Shown one piece after another: positions 46,892 through 58,536 of a DNA stretch of 64,000 nt (positions are counted from its first letter, which is position 1; each line of letters begins with the position of its first letter). The translations under genes and the position numbers were made by a program. The stretch is from Cephalotus follicularis (taxonomy: Eukaryota; Streptophyta; Magnoliopsida; Oxalidales; Cephalotaceae): contig BDDD01005141.1 in the NCBI GenBank assembly GCA_001972305.1, forward strand, positions 1 to 64,000, given 5' to 3'. A model generated the notes under the pieces. It was given only the letters and a program-made list of their open reading frames with translations, had not been told where the DNA came from and made no database searches.

Positions 46892-48099
46892 TGTTGAGTC
46901 TCAATCATGGGGAGATTCATGGGGAGATTGTTGAGTCTCAATCATATGTTTTAATGATTACAAATTTGCATTTAACTTTGTTGCTTGATGTGCAAGATAT
47001 TACAAAGTTCCACAAAAGGTAAAACTAATCTGCAGGCAAAAGACATTGACCTTCCAGAAATGACATCGACGTCCGTACAGAAGACATCGACGCCTTTCAA
47101 GAAGACATCGACGTCTTTAGTGCCAGATGCTACTGATCAAATGTTTTAGAGAAGACATCGATCCATACATGCAAAGACATCGACGTCTGTACAAAAGAAG
47201 TCGATCCCTTTCCTAAGACATCGACGTCTTTCTAGACCAATCTGCCAAAGCCAGAAAAGACATTGACCCATGAAGAAGAAGTCGACGTGATGTTCATATA
47301 TTCAAAGCCTGGACATTTCCCAGAAATGACATCGACGCCTTTAAAAAGACATCGACGTCTTTTTAAATGGTTTGACCCGGGAAACATGGAACGGCTAGTT
47401 GGCGCACTTTCAACGGCTAATAACAGAAAAGACATCGACGCCTTTTGAAAGACATCGACGTCTTTCTGTCAGCAGAGACAAAAACAGGAGCTGCATCAAC
47501 ATATTTTTATATCCAATATGCCCAAGACTTTTTGCAACGGCTATAATCTGAATGAAGCTATAAATAGAGGCCAAGAAACAAAAACAAGGAAATCAGCAAG
47601 AAGAAATTTGATCATCTAAACATCCAAGCTAAACTTGCATATCTACATCAAGCTTTTGCTTACACTTTTATATTCAACCTTTGAGAGGTTACTTGTAAAC
47701 ACATATTATCTTTACAATTCATTCATTGTAAAAGAGGGGAGTGAACCCTTGTAAGGTGTTTGTTTGATTTGCACCCGGAACCCAAAATCAAGTGTAAGGT
47801 GTTTGATTGATTTGCACCCGGAACCCAAAATCAAGTGTAAGGTGGTTTGTTTGATTTGCACCCGTAAGCCAAAAATCAAAGGTTGCTAGTGGTAGCTAGT
47901 GGAATCTCAAGGGGTACTTGAGAAAGTGAACGTAGGCACGGATTTGCCGAACCACTATAAATTCGTTTGCACACTCTCTATCCCTCATCTCTTTATTTAC
48001 TTGTTCTTGAGTGCTTGTTTATATTCATAGCTTAATTTGTTATTTCCGCAAACAAATTACTTTGTTATCTAAGGTTGCCATATAAAGAAGTTATTTTCA
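46892..48099 (+). mobile_element. Copia 3' LTR, complete
   Basis: 1208 bp from TGTTGAGTCTC to TTTTCA. It contains the GACATCGACGTCTTT array at about 47040-47465, a TATA-like CTATAAATAGAGGCC near 47561, and a 43-44-bp unit (GATTTGCACCCGGAACCCAA and following) repeated three times at about 47765-47875. The unit appears only once before the break in the 5' LTR. No gene. Confidence 0.9.
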
Positions 48100-48798
48100 C
48101 TATTCATGAACAGTAAGTAACTCCAGTAGACAAGTTACTATTCATAAATAGTAAACCCACTCAACAAGGCTTATAAATACCAAGCCTTCCTTACTCATTC
48201 ATCAAGCAAAATTTTAGAAGAAAATTTCAAAGCAAAATTTTAGAAAAAAATTTCAAGAAGCAATTCCTCTCAACAATTCTCTCAAACCCTTTCACAAGTC
48301 TTTCAATTCTCCAAACCAATTCCCCAAACAAAAAACCTCTCTCTAGTTGTAAACACTTAGAGTCTAAGTGTAAGCACTTGGGTCTTGTAAACCTCCTCCA
48401 GTATTGAAGTATTGTAAGCATACCGGCATAAGTTCCGGCAATCATTTCAAGTAAGTCTGTACATACTCCAGTTTCTATGTAAGTGTTTTTTCAAGTAAAG
48501 CTTTGTACATAGTTTATGCAATCAATTTTCAAGTAAGTATTGTTCTATGATTATGATTACTATTCATTGAGTTTACTATTCACTATTCATTGAGTTTTCA
48601 CTATTCATTAAATAAAACAATAACTTATCCATCGATATGATCGGTTAATCCGTTTGACAATGTGGAGAAAGTTAGTATTTTATTTTGTTTAAGACACATC
48701 GATAAGGACGGTTGTACCGCCTGACAGAGTGGTGGCTTAAACTTTTAAATTCAGTTATTTACTTTCAGTATTGAAAAGACCCATTTACAAGAGGACTG
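48100..48798 (+). promoter_or_regulatory. Viral promoter and leader (copy 2, second unit)
   Basis: TATAAATA at 48172-48179 (context GGCTTATAAATACC) is conserved with copy 1, suggesting the pararetroviral promoter. Downstream are CAAGTAAGT repeats (about 48446-48540), three ACTATTCATTGAG units at about 48560-48610, and AATAAA at 48611-48616, a possible polyadenylation signal. The leader segment ATAAGGACGGTTGTACCGCC is at about 48702. The leader is interrupted at 48799 by a gypsy element and resumes at 56695. Confidence 0.72.
48794..48798. repeat. Target-site duplication GACTG (partner 56695-56699)
   Basis: GACTG precedes TGTGACGCCCC at 48799 and follows GGGTGTGACA ending at 56694. The restored GGACTGCGTCCCGCC equals the viral leader elsewhere. 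Confidence 0.92.
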
Positions 48799-50600
48799 TG
48801 TGACGCCCCGTCACATTTACGAGGCTAATTTTCAAAACACGTGAGCGTGCAAAACACGCGAGTAGAATATTAGTATTATTAATATTATATGTAAAAAAAA
48901 TGGGGAATCGGCAGAAGGCGCCTTAAATAAAATGAAACAGGACACGGGCGCTCAGCGCCCGTGTGAAGAACAGAGACGAGAGAGACAGATAGCGCGAGAG
49001 AGAGGGAGAGACGCCGGGAGAGAAATGTCGGGCAAGGCGCCGGAGGCCGGGGAAGACGGCGGACGACGTGACCAATGCCAGGTATTCTCCTTCTCCCTCT
49101 TTTCTTCTTCTCTCTCCTTCCTTCTCTTCCTCTCTGCCAAAACTTTCGGCTCTCCTCCGCCGCCGTTTTGAGCGCAGGTTGGGCCGGTCATGGCCTAGAA
49201 GACCACCTCTTTCCATTTCAGTGGTGGTTGAGGCGTGATTCGGCCGGAGGTGATGGTTGAGACAACTGAACGAGTTGACTCACTGTCGCCTCTGCCGCCA
49301 CTTTTGGCAGCGATTCTCGGTGAGTCTCGGTCACCAACGTGTAGACCGGACCTTGTGGAGGCCAGTGGTGGTGGGACCGGGGCAATGGCGTCTCGGCCGA
49401 AACTCTGGCGCAGCGGCAGCCTCCGATTCTCGGCGAGTTACGGGCGGAGACCCATAGAACAGGCCTCGTGGACACCTTTTTGTGTAGCGGCCTAAATTAT
49501 TGGATGCCCAGCGAGTTGACTCAGTAAGACAAACTTACTGCCGGCGGTGGCTGCCTAATTCCGGGTGAGTCACAGTCAGTTTCGATCAATTATGTGAGTT
49601 GATCAATTGTTTAGGGGGTTTTGGTGTCGTCGGAACTTTGTCAGGTTGACCGAAAATTGGCCAAAGCTCCGGTGACTCACAGTGTTAACTGCGTATATGT
49701 AGAAAGTAACGGATATGTGTTGTTAATGCAGTGTAATGATTGATAGAGTTTCAAAATGATGACGAGAACCCGGTAGTCGATTCAAAGCTTAACGGGGTTA
49801 GTCCGTGGTAGTATCGGCTTTGATATTGTGAGTAGAACATCTCCTTCCTTTATCTTATTTGATTTTGAAATTCGTTGATGATTGTTGTTTGCTTTATTAC
49901 GATTCTTAACTATCATTTGATTTGTTGATAATCTGATTTGGAGTTTATTTCTATACTTGTTGATAGCCTTCGTTGCTTGATAGTCATTTGGACTAACCCC
50001 CTCTCTTTTCTTTCCCTTCCAGATAAAGGCAAGATGGTAAGTGAGTGCTAGTTTGTTGCTGTTGATGATTGACCACGGAGGCAGGGCATGCTACCAGGAT
50101 TTTAACACATGCATAGCATACTACATCAACAATTAAATTACGCATTTACTCATGTTTTATATTAATGATTTCATTTTATGGTTTTGCTTTTAAAAAGGGT
50201 CGGGCCCTATAGATTTACTTTTATTGCTTGTTGAAATGGTTGAGGCTGAGCCCAACCCATGTTTACTGGTTTAAATTGTGGTTTTCTGAGGGCTGAGCCC
50301 ATTTAAAACTGTTGATTCCTCCTTTGGGAGTGTGTATATAAACTGTGTTTTTCTTTACAGGTGGCATAGTCCGATAAACGGATACTACATGCCCGATTTT
50401 CGTAAAAATTTAAGAGTTAGAAAAATTTTCAAAGTTTTGGAACCTTTAACTTTATGATTTTCAAATTTGATTACATAGCTTTATACGGCTTTCGAAACGG
50501 TTTTTAGCTATCACGTGGAGTTTCCGAAAGGAGACTTGTCACGTGATAGTCACATCCGTTCTCGGTAGATTATCGGTTGTCGTCGGGAACGGGTGTGACA
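48799..50600 (+). mobile_element. 5' LTR of the non-coding gypsy, internally deleted
   Basis: It matches 52952-54137 and 56077-56694 of the 3' LTR, but lacks the 1.94 kb between them, with the join near 49984. It contains a perfect hairpin, CACGGGCGCT and AGCGCCCGTG around one base, at about 48942-48962, and a GC-rich stretch to 49500 in which overlapping small frames occur on both strands; I do not call genes there. Confidence 0.85.
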
Positions 50601-50603
50601 TTT

Positions 50604-50615
50604 TGGTATCAGAGC
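50604..50615 (+). other. Primer binding site for initiator-Met tRNA
   Basis: TGGTATCAGAGC lies three bases after the LTR end at 50600. Confidence 0.9.
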
Positions 50616-52938
50616 TTTTGGTTTTAGATTCTCTAGACTTGTATCGTAAACTCTTTTTCAAAAGTGGTTTTAAGTTTTACAAACTATTGCATATCATGCA
50701 TTGCATCAATGTCATGTGTTTGGTAGCATGCTCCGTGGTCGGTAAGATGGTCTCACTGTGGATATAATTAGTAAGACCTTTTATGGTTACCAGATAGCCG
50801 GCTTATGTAGAATTAGAGTAAGATGTAAGAATAAGGATTCTATGGCCGGAGATATTTTAGGACGTTATCTCTGTTTTGGCTAGCGGTCGAGTTAGCCGCG
50901 AGTACGTTATCTTTTCTATAGCCCTTTATTAATCGATATGTCAGAGTCAGAGTTCTAGCAGGCTATAGCCTAGCTATTCTAAACTTGATGAGTTATCAGC
51001 GCATGATGTACGCAGCAGAACACCCTAAATGCATTGGCGGAACTACTATATGGTTCTTGCATATGTTTCAGGGCAGCATCATAGTGACGAATTGTTGATA
51101 GTGACGGATTGTCAGAAGAGGTTCATGCAACTAGTATGATACTTTTCAGTTTGAGTATTTGGTGGAAACGTTAGCGGAGTACAATGAAGGATTTAGCTTA
51201 TAAGGGCTATGTCTAGAAGACATCATCTTTTGTGGATGAATGTCGGCCTTACGCAGATCTTTATAGACAGGGATTCGAACCTCGAGCAGAGCTCGGTGGA
51301 GACGATTAAGGACTACGATTACGCTAACGAATACTCAAGGCAACGTGATTACTGATGCTTTCAGTAAGAAGTTTTCTACTTCTCTTGCTTATCTTTGGAT
51401 GAGTTTTCAGATCATTGCACGTGATCCTATCAGCCTTACGCATGAGAGCTATATTGTCTACTCTTCGGGAGAGATCGATATTGCAGGATAAGATCAGTGA
51501 TGCTCGATGATAGAATGGTAACCTCAATGATTGCTCGCTTTGAGACAACGAAACATGGATGTATGGGACAGGTTATGTCCGTCGCATAATGAAGCCGTTA
51601 AACGTAAGTCCTTGTGAAGGCCATAGTTTATCTTATGTGATGCATTCTAATAGTACCAAGTGTGTCGTCGCTTGAGGGAGCACTTCTGGTGGAACAAAAT
51701 GAAGTGAAATATCGCAGATTTGATAATGAGATGTTCAACATACCAGCAACCCAATGTGGCATAACCGTGAAACTTCAAGCTATTGCAGTTGCTTTATATT
51801 CTCAAGCGGAAGTGTGTGCGATGATTGCTGTGCCCTTATGCTATTAATGCTAATTGTTGTGCGCTTAGCTGTTGTACGTGCATCTTGATGTGCGCTCGTG
51901 TGCATTTTATGCAGACGATGCATTCGTTGTCCACACGACGAGTTTGTACGCATGCTATTCTATGCACTTTCTGCTGCTTGCTTGGTGATTGTGAATGTAT
52001 AATGTGATGCTTGCACGAGGTTTATCTGTGTAATTATGTACACGTTCTTCTGTGTATGCTTGCATTTTGTACGCATGATGACATGAGTATGTGCAACCTG
52101 CATTCATAGTACCTTGAGCTTGTACATTCTGTACACGATGTTTCGATTGTCAGCTTTAATTGTCTGCACTAGGAGTTTGCACTCATTCTCATATCACGCC
52201 TAACGGTGCTAGTATGGGATTCTCTCAACGTTTCCACACATTTGACGTTGACTATTCATCGTTTTGAATTGTGGTTCGTTCAAATAACTTCTTGCTTTGT
52301 GTACGTTGGGCGCTTGAGTGGTATTTTGGTTGCATGGCATGGCGGGCTTCATGATGATTCATCGATCGATCGATACGCATGCCTCCTCAGTTTTGTCTTC
52401 GGACGTCCTTGATATTTGTGGATTGTGTTTGACATCATGTGTTGCATAGCTATGAAACGGAATACCAATGTCCCTCAGAAGATTTTGGTTCATTGCTTTT
52501 CAGGTGTTGGCTGACCATGTAGTAGTTCGTGTGTTACAAGTATACGTTGTTGATTCAACGTTGTTGTGGGCTACTAGACCTTTCTCGTGCAGTTGGATAC
52601 GGGATATCAAATGGACATAGGACTTCGTTCCTTATTCGCTGACCAAGTGTTTGTTGCTTGACACGCATGATATTCATGTGCCTCGTTGACCTCGCAATGT
52701 GCCTGTTGACTTCAATGCATGGCTCTTATGGTTTTTGACGTTATGTGGGAGCATGTCATGATGGACTTCATCGTATGACTGACACGGACACCTGACTTGC
52801 CTAAACGGCAGATCCATGACATACGAGATCAGTTCTTTTAGAGAGATACTTCTTGGGGGAGTATGGACGAAATGAGCAAACATGTGTTCACATTTCTTCA
52901 TCTTGTGATGTGAATAAATTTCGGGGACGAAATTTCTT
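50616..52938 (+). other. Internal region of the non-coding gypsy
   Basis: This is long, apparently non-coding sequence. A stretch at 51240-51370 is alignable to the RNase H region of gypsy pol but frameshifted. From 51840 to 52150 the sequence is rich in alternating TGTACGCATG and TGTGCGC words. The same words occur, inverted, at about 44030-44290. Nothing else is recognised. Confidence 0.6.
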
Positions 52939-52950
52939 AAGGGGGGGAGA
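52939..52950 (+). other. Polypurine tract of the non-coding gypsy
   Basis: AAGGGGGGGAGA, one base before the 3' LTR start at 52952. Confidence 0.85.
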
Positions 52951-52951
52951 T

Positions 52952-55900
52952 TGTGACGCCCCGTCACATTTACGAGGCTAATTTTCAAAACACGTGAGCG
53001 TGCAAAACACGCGAGTAGAATATTAGTATTATTAATATTATATTAAAAAAAAAAGGGAATCGGCAGAAGGCGCCTTAAATAAAATGAAACAGGACACGGG
53101 CGCTCAGCGCCCGTGTGAAGAACAGAGACGAGAGAGAGAGATACTGCGAGAGAGAGGGAGAGACGCCGGGAGAGAAACGTCAGGCGAGGCGCCGGAGGCC
53201 GGGGAAGACGGCGGACGATGTGACCACTGCCAGGTATTCTCCTTCTCCCTCCTTTCTTCTTCTCTCTCCTTCCAGCTCTTCCTCTCTGCCGACACTGCCG
53301 GCTCTCCTCCGCCGCCGTTTTGAGCGCGGGTTGGGTCGGTCATGGCCTAGAAGACCACCTCTTTCCATTTCAGTGGTGGTTGAGGCGTGATTCGGCCGGA
53401 GGTGCTGGTTGAGACAACTGAACGAGTTGACTAGCTGTCGCCTCTGCCGCCACTTTTGGCGGTGATTCCCGGCGAGTCTCGGTCACCAACGTGTAGACCG
53501 GACCTTGTGGAGGCCAGTGGTGGTGGGACCGGAGCAATGGCGTCTCGGTCGGAGCTCTGGCGCGGCGACAGCCGCCGATTCTCGGCGAGTTACGGGCGGA
53601 GACGCGTAGTACAGGCCTCGTGGACACATTTTTGTGTAGCGGCCTAAATTATTGGATGACCGGTGAGTTGACTCAGTGAGTCAAACTCACTGTCGGCGGT
53701 GGCTGCCTAATTCCGGGTGAGTCACAGTGAGTTTTGATCAATTATGTGAGTTGATCAGTTGTTTAGGGGGTTGGTTTTGGTGTCGTCGGAACTTTGTCAG
53801 GTTGACCGGAAATTGGCCAAAGCTCCGGTGACTCACAGTGTTAACTGCGTATATGTAGAAAGTAACGAATATGTCTTGTTAATGCAGTGTAACGGTTGAT
53901 AGAGTTTCGAAATGATGACGAGAACCCGGTAGTCGATTCAAAGCTTAACGGGGTTAGTCCGTGGTAGTATCGGCTTTGATATTGTGAGTAGAACATCTCC
54001 TTCCTTTATCTTATTTGATTTTGAAATTCGTTGATGATTGTTGTATGCTTTATTACGATTCTTAACTATCATTTGATTTGTTGATAATCTGATTTGGAGT
54101 TTATTTCTATACTTGTTGATAGCCTTCGTTGCTTGATTTTATCATACGATATGATTTGAGATATGTTGATTCCATAATTGTTCTTGGAATCAATTATCGG
54201 TATTTCGATTGAATGTTCATATTGATATGACTTGTTGATAGTCGAATTGAAATCAATTCCTTAATCGTTTACTTTGAGCCCTCTGTTGGCATTCTGATTC
54301 AACGATCATGTTGATATGACACGTTGATTGATTGTATACTCACCTAGTTTCCTTACTGTTATATCCGTATTGGCTCTTGTAGACATATATGTTTTTGTTG
54401 CTGATGTATATCTGTTCGGCTCCTACGGAGATGTATTTTGTCTATTGCTATTATATTATTTCCATCTCCGTATCGTTATAGTTGAACCTTATATTAGGTA
54501 TCGTTGGAAAATCTTTATCCATTTCGAGAGATGGTTGTTGTGAGAGTTATGTGTTTTTGAGCAGGAGATTCTCTTCCCTTACTCTCCAAGTACTTGTTCT
54601 TGATGATATTGATGCCCTTTTTGGATTCTATTATGAGATGGCTATTGAGAGACGGATTTGTTGATTTGTATTGATTCTCGTATTCGATATGTTGATTCAT
54701 TGTGATATTCACTTCTTTACCGTTTGAGAGTCATATCATTCCATATGTGCCATATTACTTTGAGATTGTGATATTAGTTGGGATTTGAATCCCGGTTGAC
54801 TTCTGTTAACAAATTCATGATTGTGATGTGATTCCGAGCGGTTATAAACTCGATGCTCTGGGTGACTCGGTCACCTTCTCACACTTGTGAATTTATGACT
54901 TGTTATATTATTTTACTATGTTTTACTCTGATGCTGGGTACCGGGATTATGCATATGATATGTATTACCGGTCCAAGGAGAGGTATATGTTCGACGCTAA
55001 ACTCTACTTAGCAGGCCCATTGGTCTATGATGGGGTGTTATTTGGAAACTGCCCCCGGGTTCCATACCTGGATCTGCGACATGCTATTGTCTATGATGGT
55101 ATGCTGAGTGTGAGTGCAGCAGAGCTGCTCCATTACCCTCCTATTGGACTGTGTTTGGTTACTGATATATATATTGCACGCGGGTCCCTCGGATGAGGTT
55201 GAGTGTGCGTGCAGGTTTCTCGGCGAGGGCTAGGGTCCGTGCGGTATATGTCGGCCCCTCGTGCGAGGTTTGGATGTTATGCTTATCATAGGCACTCTGC
55301 ACCGGTGTATGATGGATGATGATCACATCCTGTAGCCTATTGGCCTATATTATTGCTGCAGCGGTTATGTTATGACGCCATGTGATTTGGAGGCAATATG
55401 ATATGACGCCATGTGATTTGGCGGGGATATGAGACAGTGACAGGATTGGTACCAGCATCCCCTTATATTGTTGTTTAGGATTCTTTGGGCACATATTACA
55501 TTCTTGATGTTTGCTATTAGATTCATGATCGTATCTTTGAGTTTGATATTCAGATACTTGGATTTGTTGTTGACTCTCGTGTTTTTGATTTCTGTCTTGA
55601 CTTTGATATTCGTTCGGTGGACTTTGTTGTTAAGTTCGAGGGTTTCTTTTATGGAGCCCATTTGCTAAGTATTGAGTTTCCTTTCATATATTCAACTTCA
55701 TTTGTGAATTTCGTTAAGGGATCTTGATATCGCTTGTGGATCTTGTTTTCATTCCTGACTTATATTTATATTGTGGAGCTATTCGTTGAGTATCGAGATT
55801 CCTTTCTCGGATTTTTGTTTACACTTGTGTATCTTGTTTATATTCTTGGATTTCGTTTGTATTTATGAGCCTCGATATCCCTTTGTGGTCTCGATATTCT

Positions 55901-56694
55901 TCGTGGATCATGATTTGTTATGGATCTTGATATCTTCTGTTGATTTTGACTATCTTTTTGGATATTGATTTCATCTTGCTGTAGATTTACATTGTTTTCT
56001 ACTTTGAGCTTATATTATTTCTCAATTTATTCAGTATATAGTTATGGGAGATGTATTTATTGTTTCTACTCACTTAGTCATTTGGACTAACCCCCTCTCT
56101 TTTCTTTCCCTTCCAGATAAAGGAAAGATGGTAAGTGAGTGCTAGTTTGTTGCTGTTGATGATTGACCACGGAGGCAGGGCATGCTACCAGGATTTTAAC
56201 ACATGCATAGCATACTACATCAACAATTAAATTACGCATTTACTCATATTTTATATTAATGATTTCATTTTATGGTTTTGCTTTTAAAAAGGGTCGAGCC
56301 CTATAGATTTACTTTTATTGCTTGTTGAAATGGTTGAGGCTGAGCCCAACCCATGTTTACTGGTTTAAATTGTGGTTTTCTGAGGGCTGAGCCCATTTAA
56401 AACTGTTGATTCCTCCTTTGAGAGTGTGTATATAAACTGTGTTTTTTTTTACAGGGGGCATAGTCCGATAAACGGATACTACATGCCCGATTTTCGTAAA
56501 AATTTAAGAGTTAGAAAAATTTTCAAAGTTTTGGAAACTTTAACTTTATGATTTTCAAATTTGATTACATAGCTTTATACGGCTTTCGAAACGGTTTTTA
56601 GCTATCACGTGGAGTTTCTGAAAGGAGACTTGTCACGTGATAGTCACATCCGTTCTCGGTAGGTTATCGGTTGTTGTCGGGAACGGGTGTGACA
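52952..56694 (+). mobile_element. 3' LTR of the non-coding gypsy, 3.74 kb
   Basis: It starts TGTGACGCCCC and ends GGGTGTGACA. The part absent from the 5' LTR (about 54137-56077) contains AT-rich sequence with many GATATT/TTGATATC words and a stretch at about 54900-55330 with CTATGATGG and CCTCGTGCGAGG-like words. The hairpin CACGGGCGCT/AGCGCCCGTG recurs at about 53095-53115. No coding region is supported. Confidence 0.87.
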
Positions 56695-57345
56695 GACTGC
56701 GTCCCGCCAGTGTGGTGTCTTTTCATTTAAATTAATGCAATTAACATTTAGCATTTGAAAAGGTCCATCTACATAGGACTGCGTCCTACCAGTGTGGAAC
56801 CTTTTCCATTTCACTTCTTCATATCATTCGCTTTCAATTAATTTACTTTATTCCAGTTATCTGGTCCTTCCAATTATCTGGTCCCCGGCAATTTTAATTC
56901 ATTTATATACTTTCAGTCACTATAATTAGTATTTCAATTCAGTAGTAAATCATTACAGTTATCTGGTCTTTCCAGTTATCTGGTCCCCAGTAATTTCAAT
57001 TCATTTATATACTTTCAAGTCAATATAATTAGTATTTCAATTCAGTATTTAATTTCAGCTATTTCTTTTCTTTATATATCCTTGTTTGAAACTGTTCTCT
57101 GCTTTTACATTCTTTTAATTTTGGCTTTACTTTATCCGTTTATCTGTTATTTATCTTTGCTTAAAAGCAGAGAACAGTTTTAAACAAGGATATATAAAGA
57201 AAAGAAATAGCTGAAATTAAATACTGAATTGAAATACTAATTATAGTGACTGAAAGTATATAAATGAATTGAAATTACTGGGGACCAGATAACTGGAAGG
57301 ACCAGATAACTGGAATAAAGTAAATTAATTGAGAGCGAATGATAT
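56695..57345 (+). promoter_or_regulatory. Viral leader with fold-back rearrangement (copy 2, second unit)
   Basis: The leader resumes with GACTGCGTCCCGCCAGTG and includes the CCAGTTATCTGG segment twice, as in copy 1. From about 57163 to 57345 the sequence is the reverse complement of leader (AAAAGCAGAGAACAG pairs with CTGTTCTCTGCTTTT at about 57091-57105). It then joins the movement-protein frame at GATATAGTGG. The normal leader end, primer site and start codon are lost. Confidence 0.75.
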
Positions 57346-58536
57346 AGTGGTTCAGAAACTAGTAATAATTCAAATAGAGATAAAGAATTAGATGAAAGAA
57401 TAAAACAATGGCAAAATTAGAAACCTCCAAGGATTTCAAACATAGAAATTTATAAATATAATCCATTCAATCCCTTCAATTTTACTGAAAGAATTCAAAC
57501 AATTGAACAAACTATAAAAATTACCAAAACTCAACAAAATATCCAGTTATTAGATGAAAAAACCATTAAAGAATTAGCTAAAAACTTTAAATATATTCAT
57601 TTTGCTTTAGTATAAGTGACAATTAAACCATTAACAAGGCAAAGATTAAATACTTCAATCTTGGCATGTCTCCGAGATGCCAGGCATTTAAACTTTGATG
57701 ATTCCTTAATTGGAGCCATTGAAACAAGTCTATGCAATGGACCTGTCTATTTTGATGGGTATCCAGATTTAACCATTTATTTAACAGATAAAAATATTTT
57801 AGAAACATTAAAGATTAATATTAAACTCCACGGTTACAATATGTTACCTGGATCTGAAATCATTGCTATCATTCACCATGTCCATTACAAAGCTACTAAT
57901 TCAATTTGTCCAAAATCGTTAGTAAATTTGTTAAAAGGTGAAACAACAATGATGAAATGTGTCACAAATGATTCAAACATTTTAATTCCACAAAAAATTA
58001 AATGGAGTGATATCAATATTCCTGAGGATTGGTCCATACAATCCGATACTATTACTCCTAACGAAGAAAATATCGAAAACACTTCTTTACACTCAATAAC
58101 TCAAAATGAAGAAAGATTAGTAAAAATTAGGTTTGATAAAACTATCAAAACTCATTCAACACCAGAAGATTTAAAAAAAAATAATTATTTGAATATTTGT
58201 GATGAAAAATTAGACAAAAATTATGATTTTCAACCACATAGAGCTTCAACTTCCAGCATTAGATCTGGAAAAACAAATTATTTTGATACAAAAACTAAAT
58301 TATCTGAAATTTCAAACCAGTCAAGTATTTTAAAAGGAATTTATACACAAATTGATTCTCAAAATTCCCAAAATGATTTTCAAAATATCAATGAACCTAT
58401 TTCTCCAACATATTCTGAGATGAAACCTCCTTCTCAGCTTATGGCAATTATAATTGACGAACCATTTGAAATTAATAAAGATTTAATAAGAAAAGATTTT
58501 CTTCAAGAAAAATATTTACGAAAAAGATATAGATTA
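57346..58536 (+). pseudogene. Viral movement protein and following polyprotein part (copy 2, second unit)
   Basis: One plus-strand frame starts inside SGSETSNNSNRDKELDER, without the start codon. It has TAG at about 57418 and TAA at 57613-57615, then 308 open codons from 57616 (a GTG, so not a real start). The core GPVYFDGYPDLTIYLTDKN and GSEIIAIIHHVHYKA matches caulimovirid movement proteins, which line plasmodesmata for virus passage. A serine- and asparagine-rich linker and the FEINKDLIRKDFLQEKYLRK segment follow. The frame is cut at 58536 by a copia LTR; its apparent stop lies inside that LTR. This is the best preserved movement protein in the window. Confidence 0.82.

Larger units (their letters stand above)
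41045..48099 (+). mobile_element. Sirevirus-like Ty1/copia element, deleted, with inverted gypsy fragment
   Basis: The element starts TGTTGAGTCTC at 41045 and ends TTTTCA at 48099, inside the CTATT duplication. The left LTR is readable to 41953, where an inverted gypsy fragment (41954-45324) replaces the rest of the LTR, the primer site and the start of gag. The end of gag (45325-46320) remains, but the whole pol is absent. Before the right LTR (46892-48099) lie several separate GGGGGAG tracts, near 46396, 46650, 46698 and 46881. Sireviruses are known for multiplied polypurine tracts, which supports the assignment. The element cannot move by itself. Confidence 0.88.
48799..56694 (+). mobile_element. 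Non-coding gypsy element with very long LTRs (LARD-like)
   Basis: A complete insertion with TG...CA LTRs, an initiator-Met primer site, a polypurine tract and a GACTG duplication. LTRs are 48799-50600 and 52952-56694. The internal region (50601-52951, 2.35 kb) holds no ORF above about 75 codons, only decayed traces of gypsy pol such as the RNase H-like GGCAACGTGATTACTGATGC at about 51341. A rearranged copy at 41954-45324 shows the same reduced internal region, so the short form was apparently mobile, helped by another element. The sequence before the 3' LTR (GGGGACGAAATTTCTTAAGG) resembles Tekay-type chromoviruses. Confidence 0.87.

Noticed and set aside
48932-49495. Several overlapping 60-97-codon frames on both strands, repeated at 53084-53647
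   Set aside because: They are recurrent because they lie in the two LTRs of one element. GC-rich sequence keeps all frames open and the frames differ between the two LTRs.
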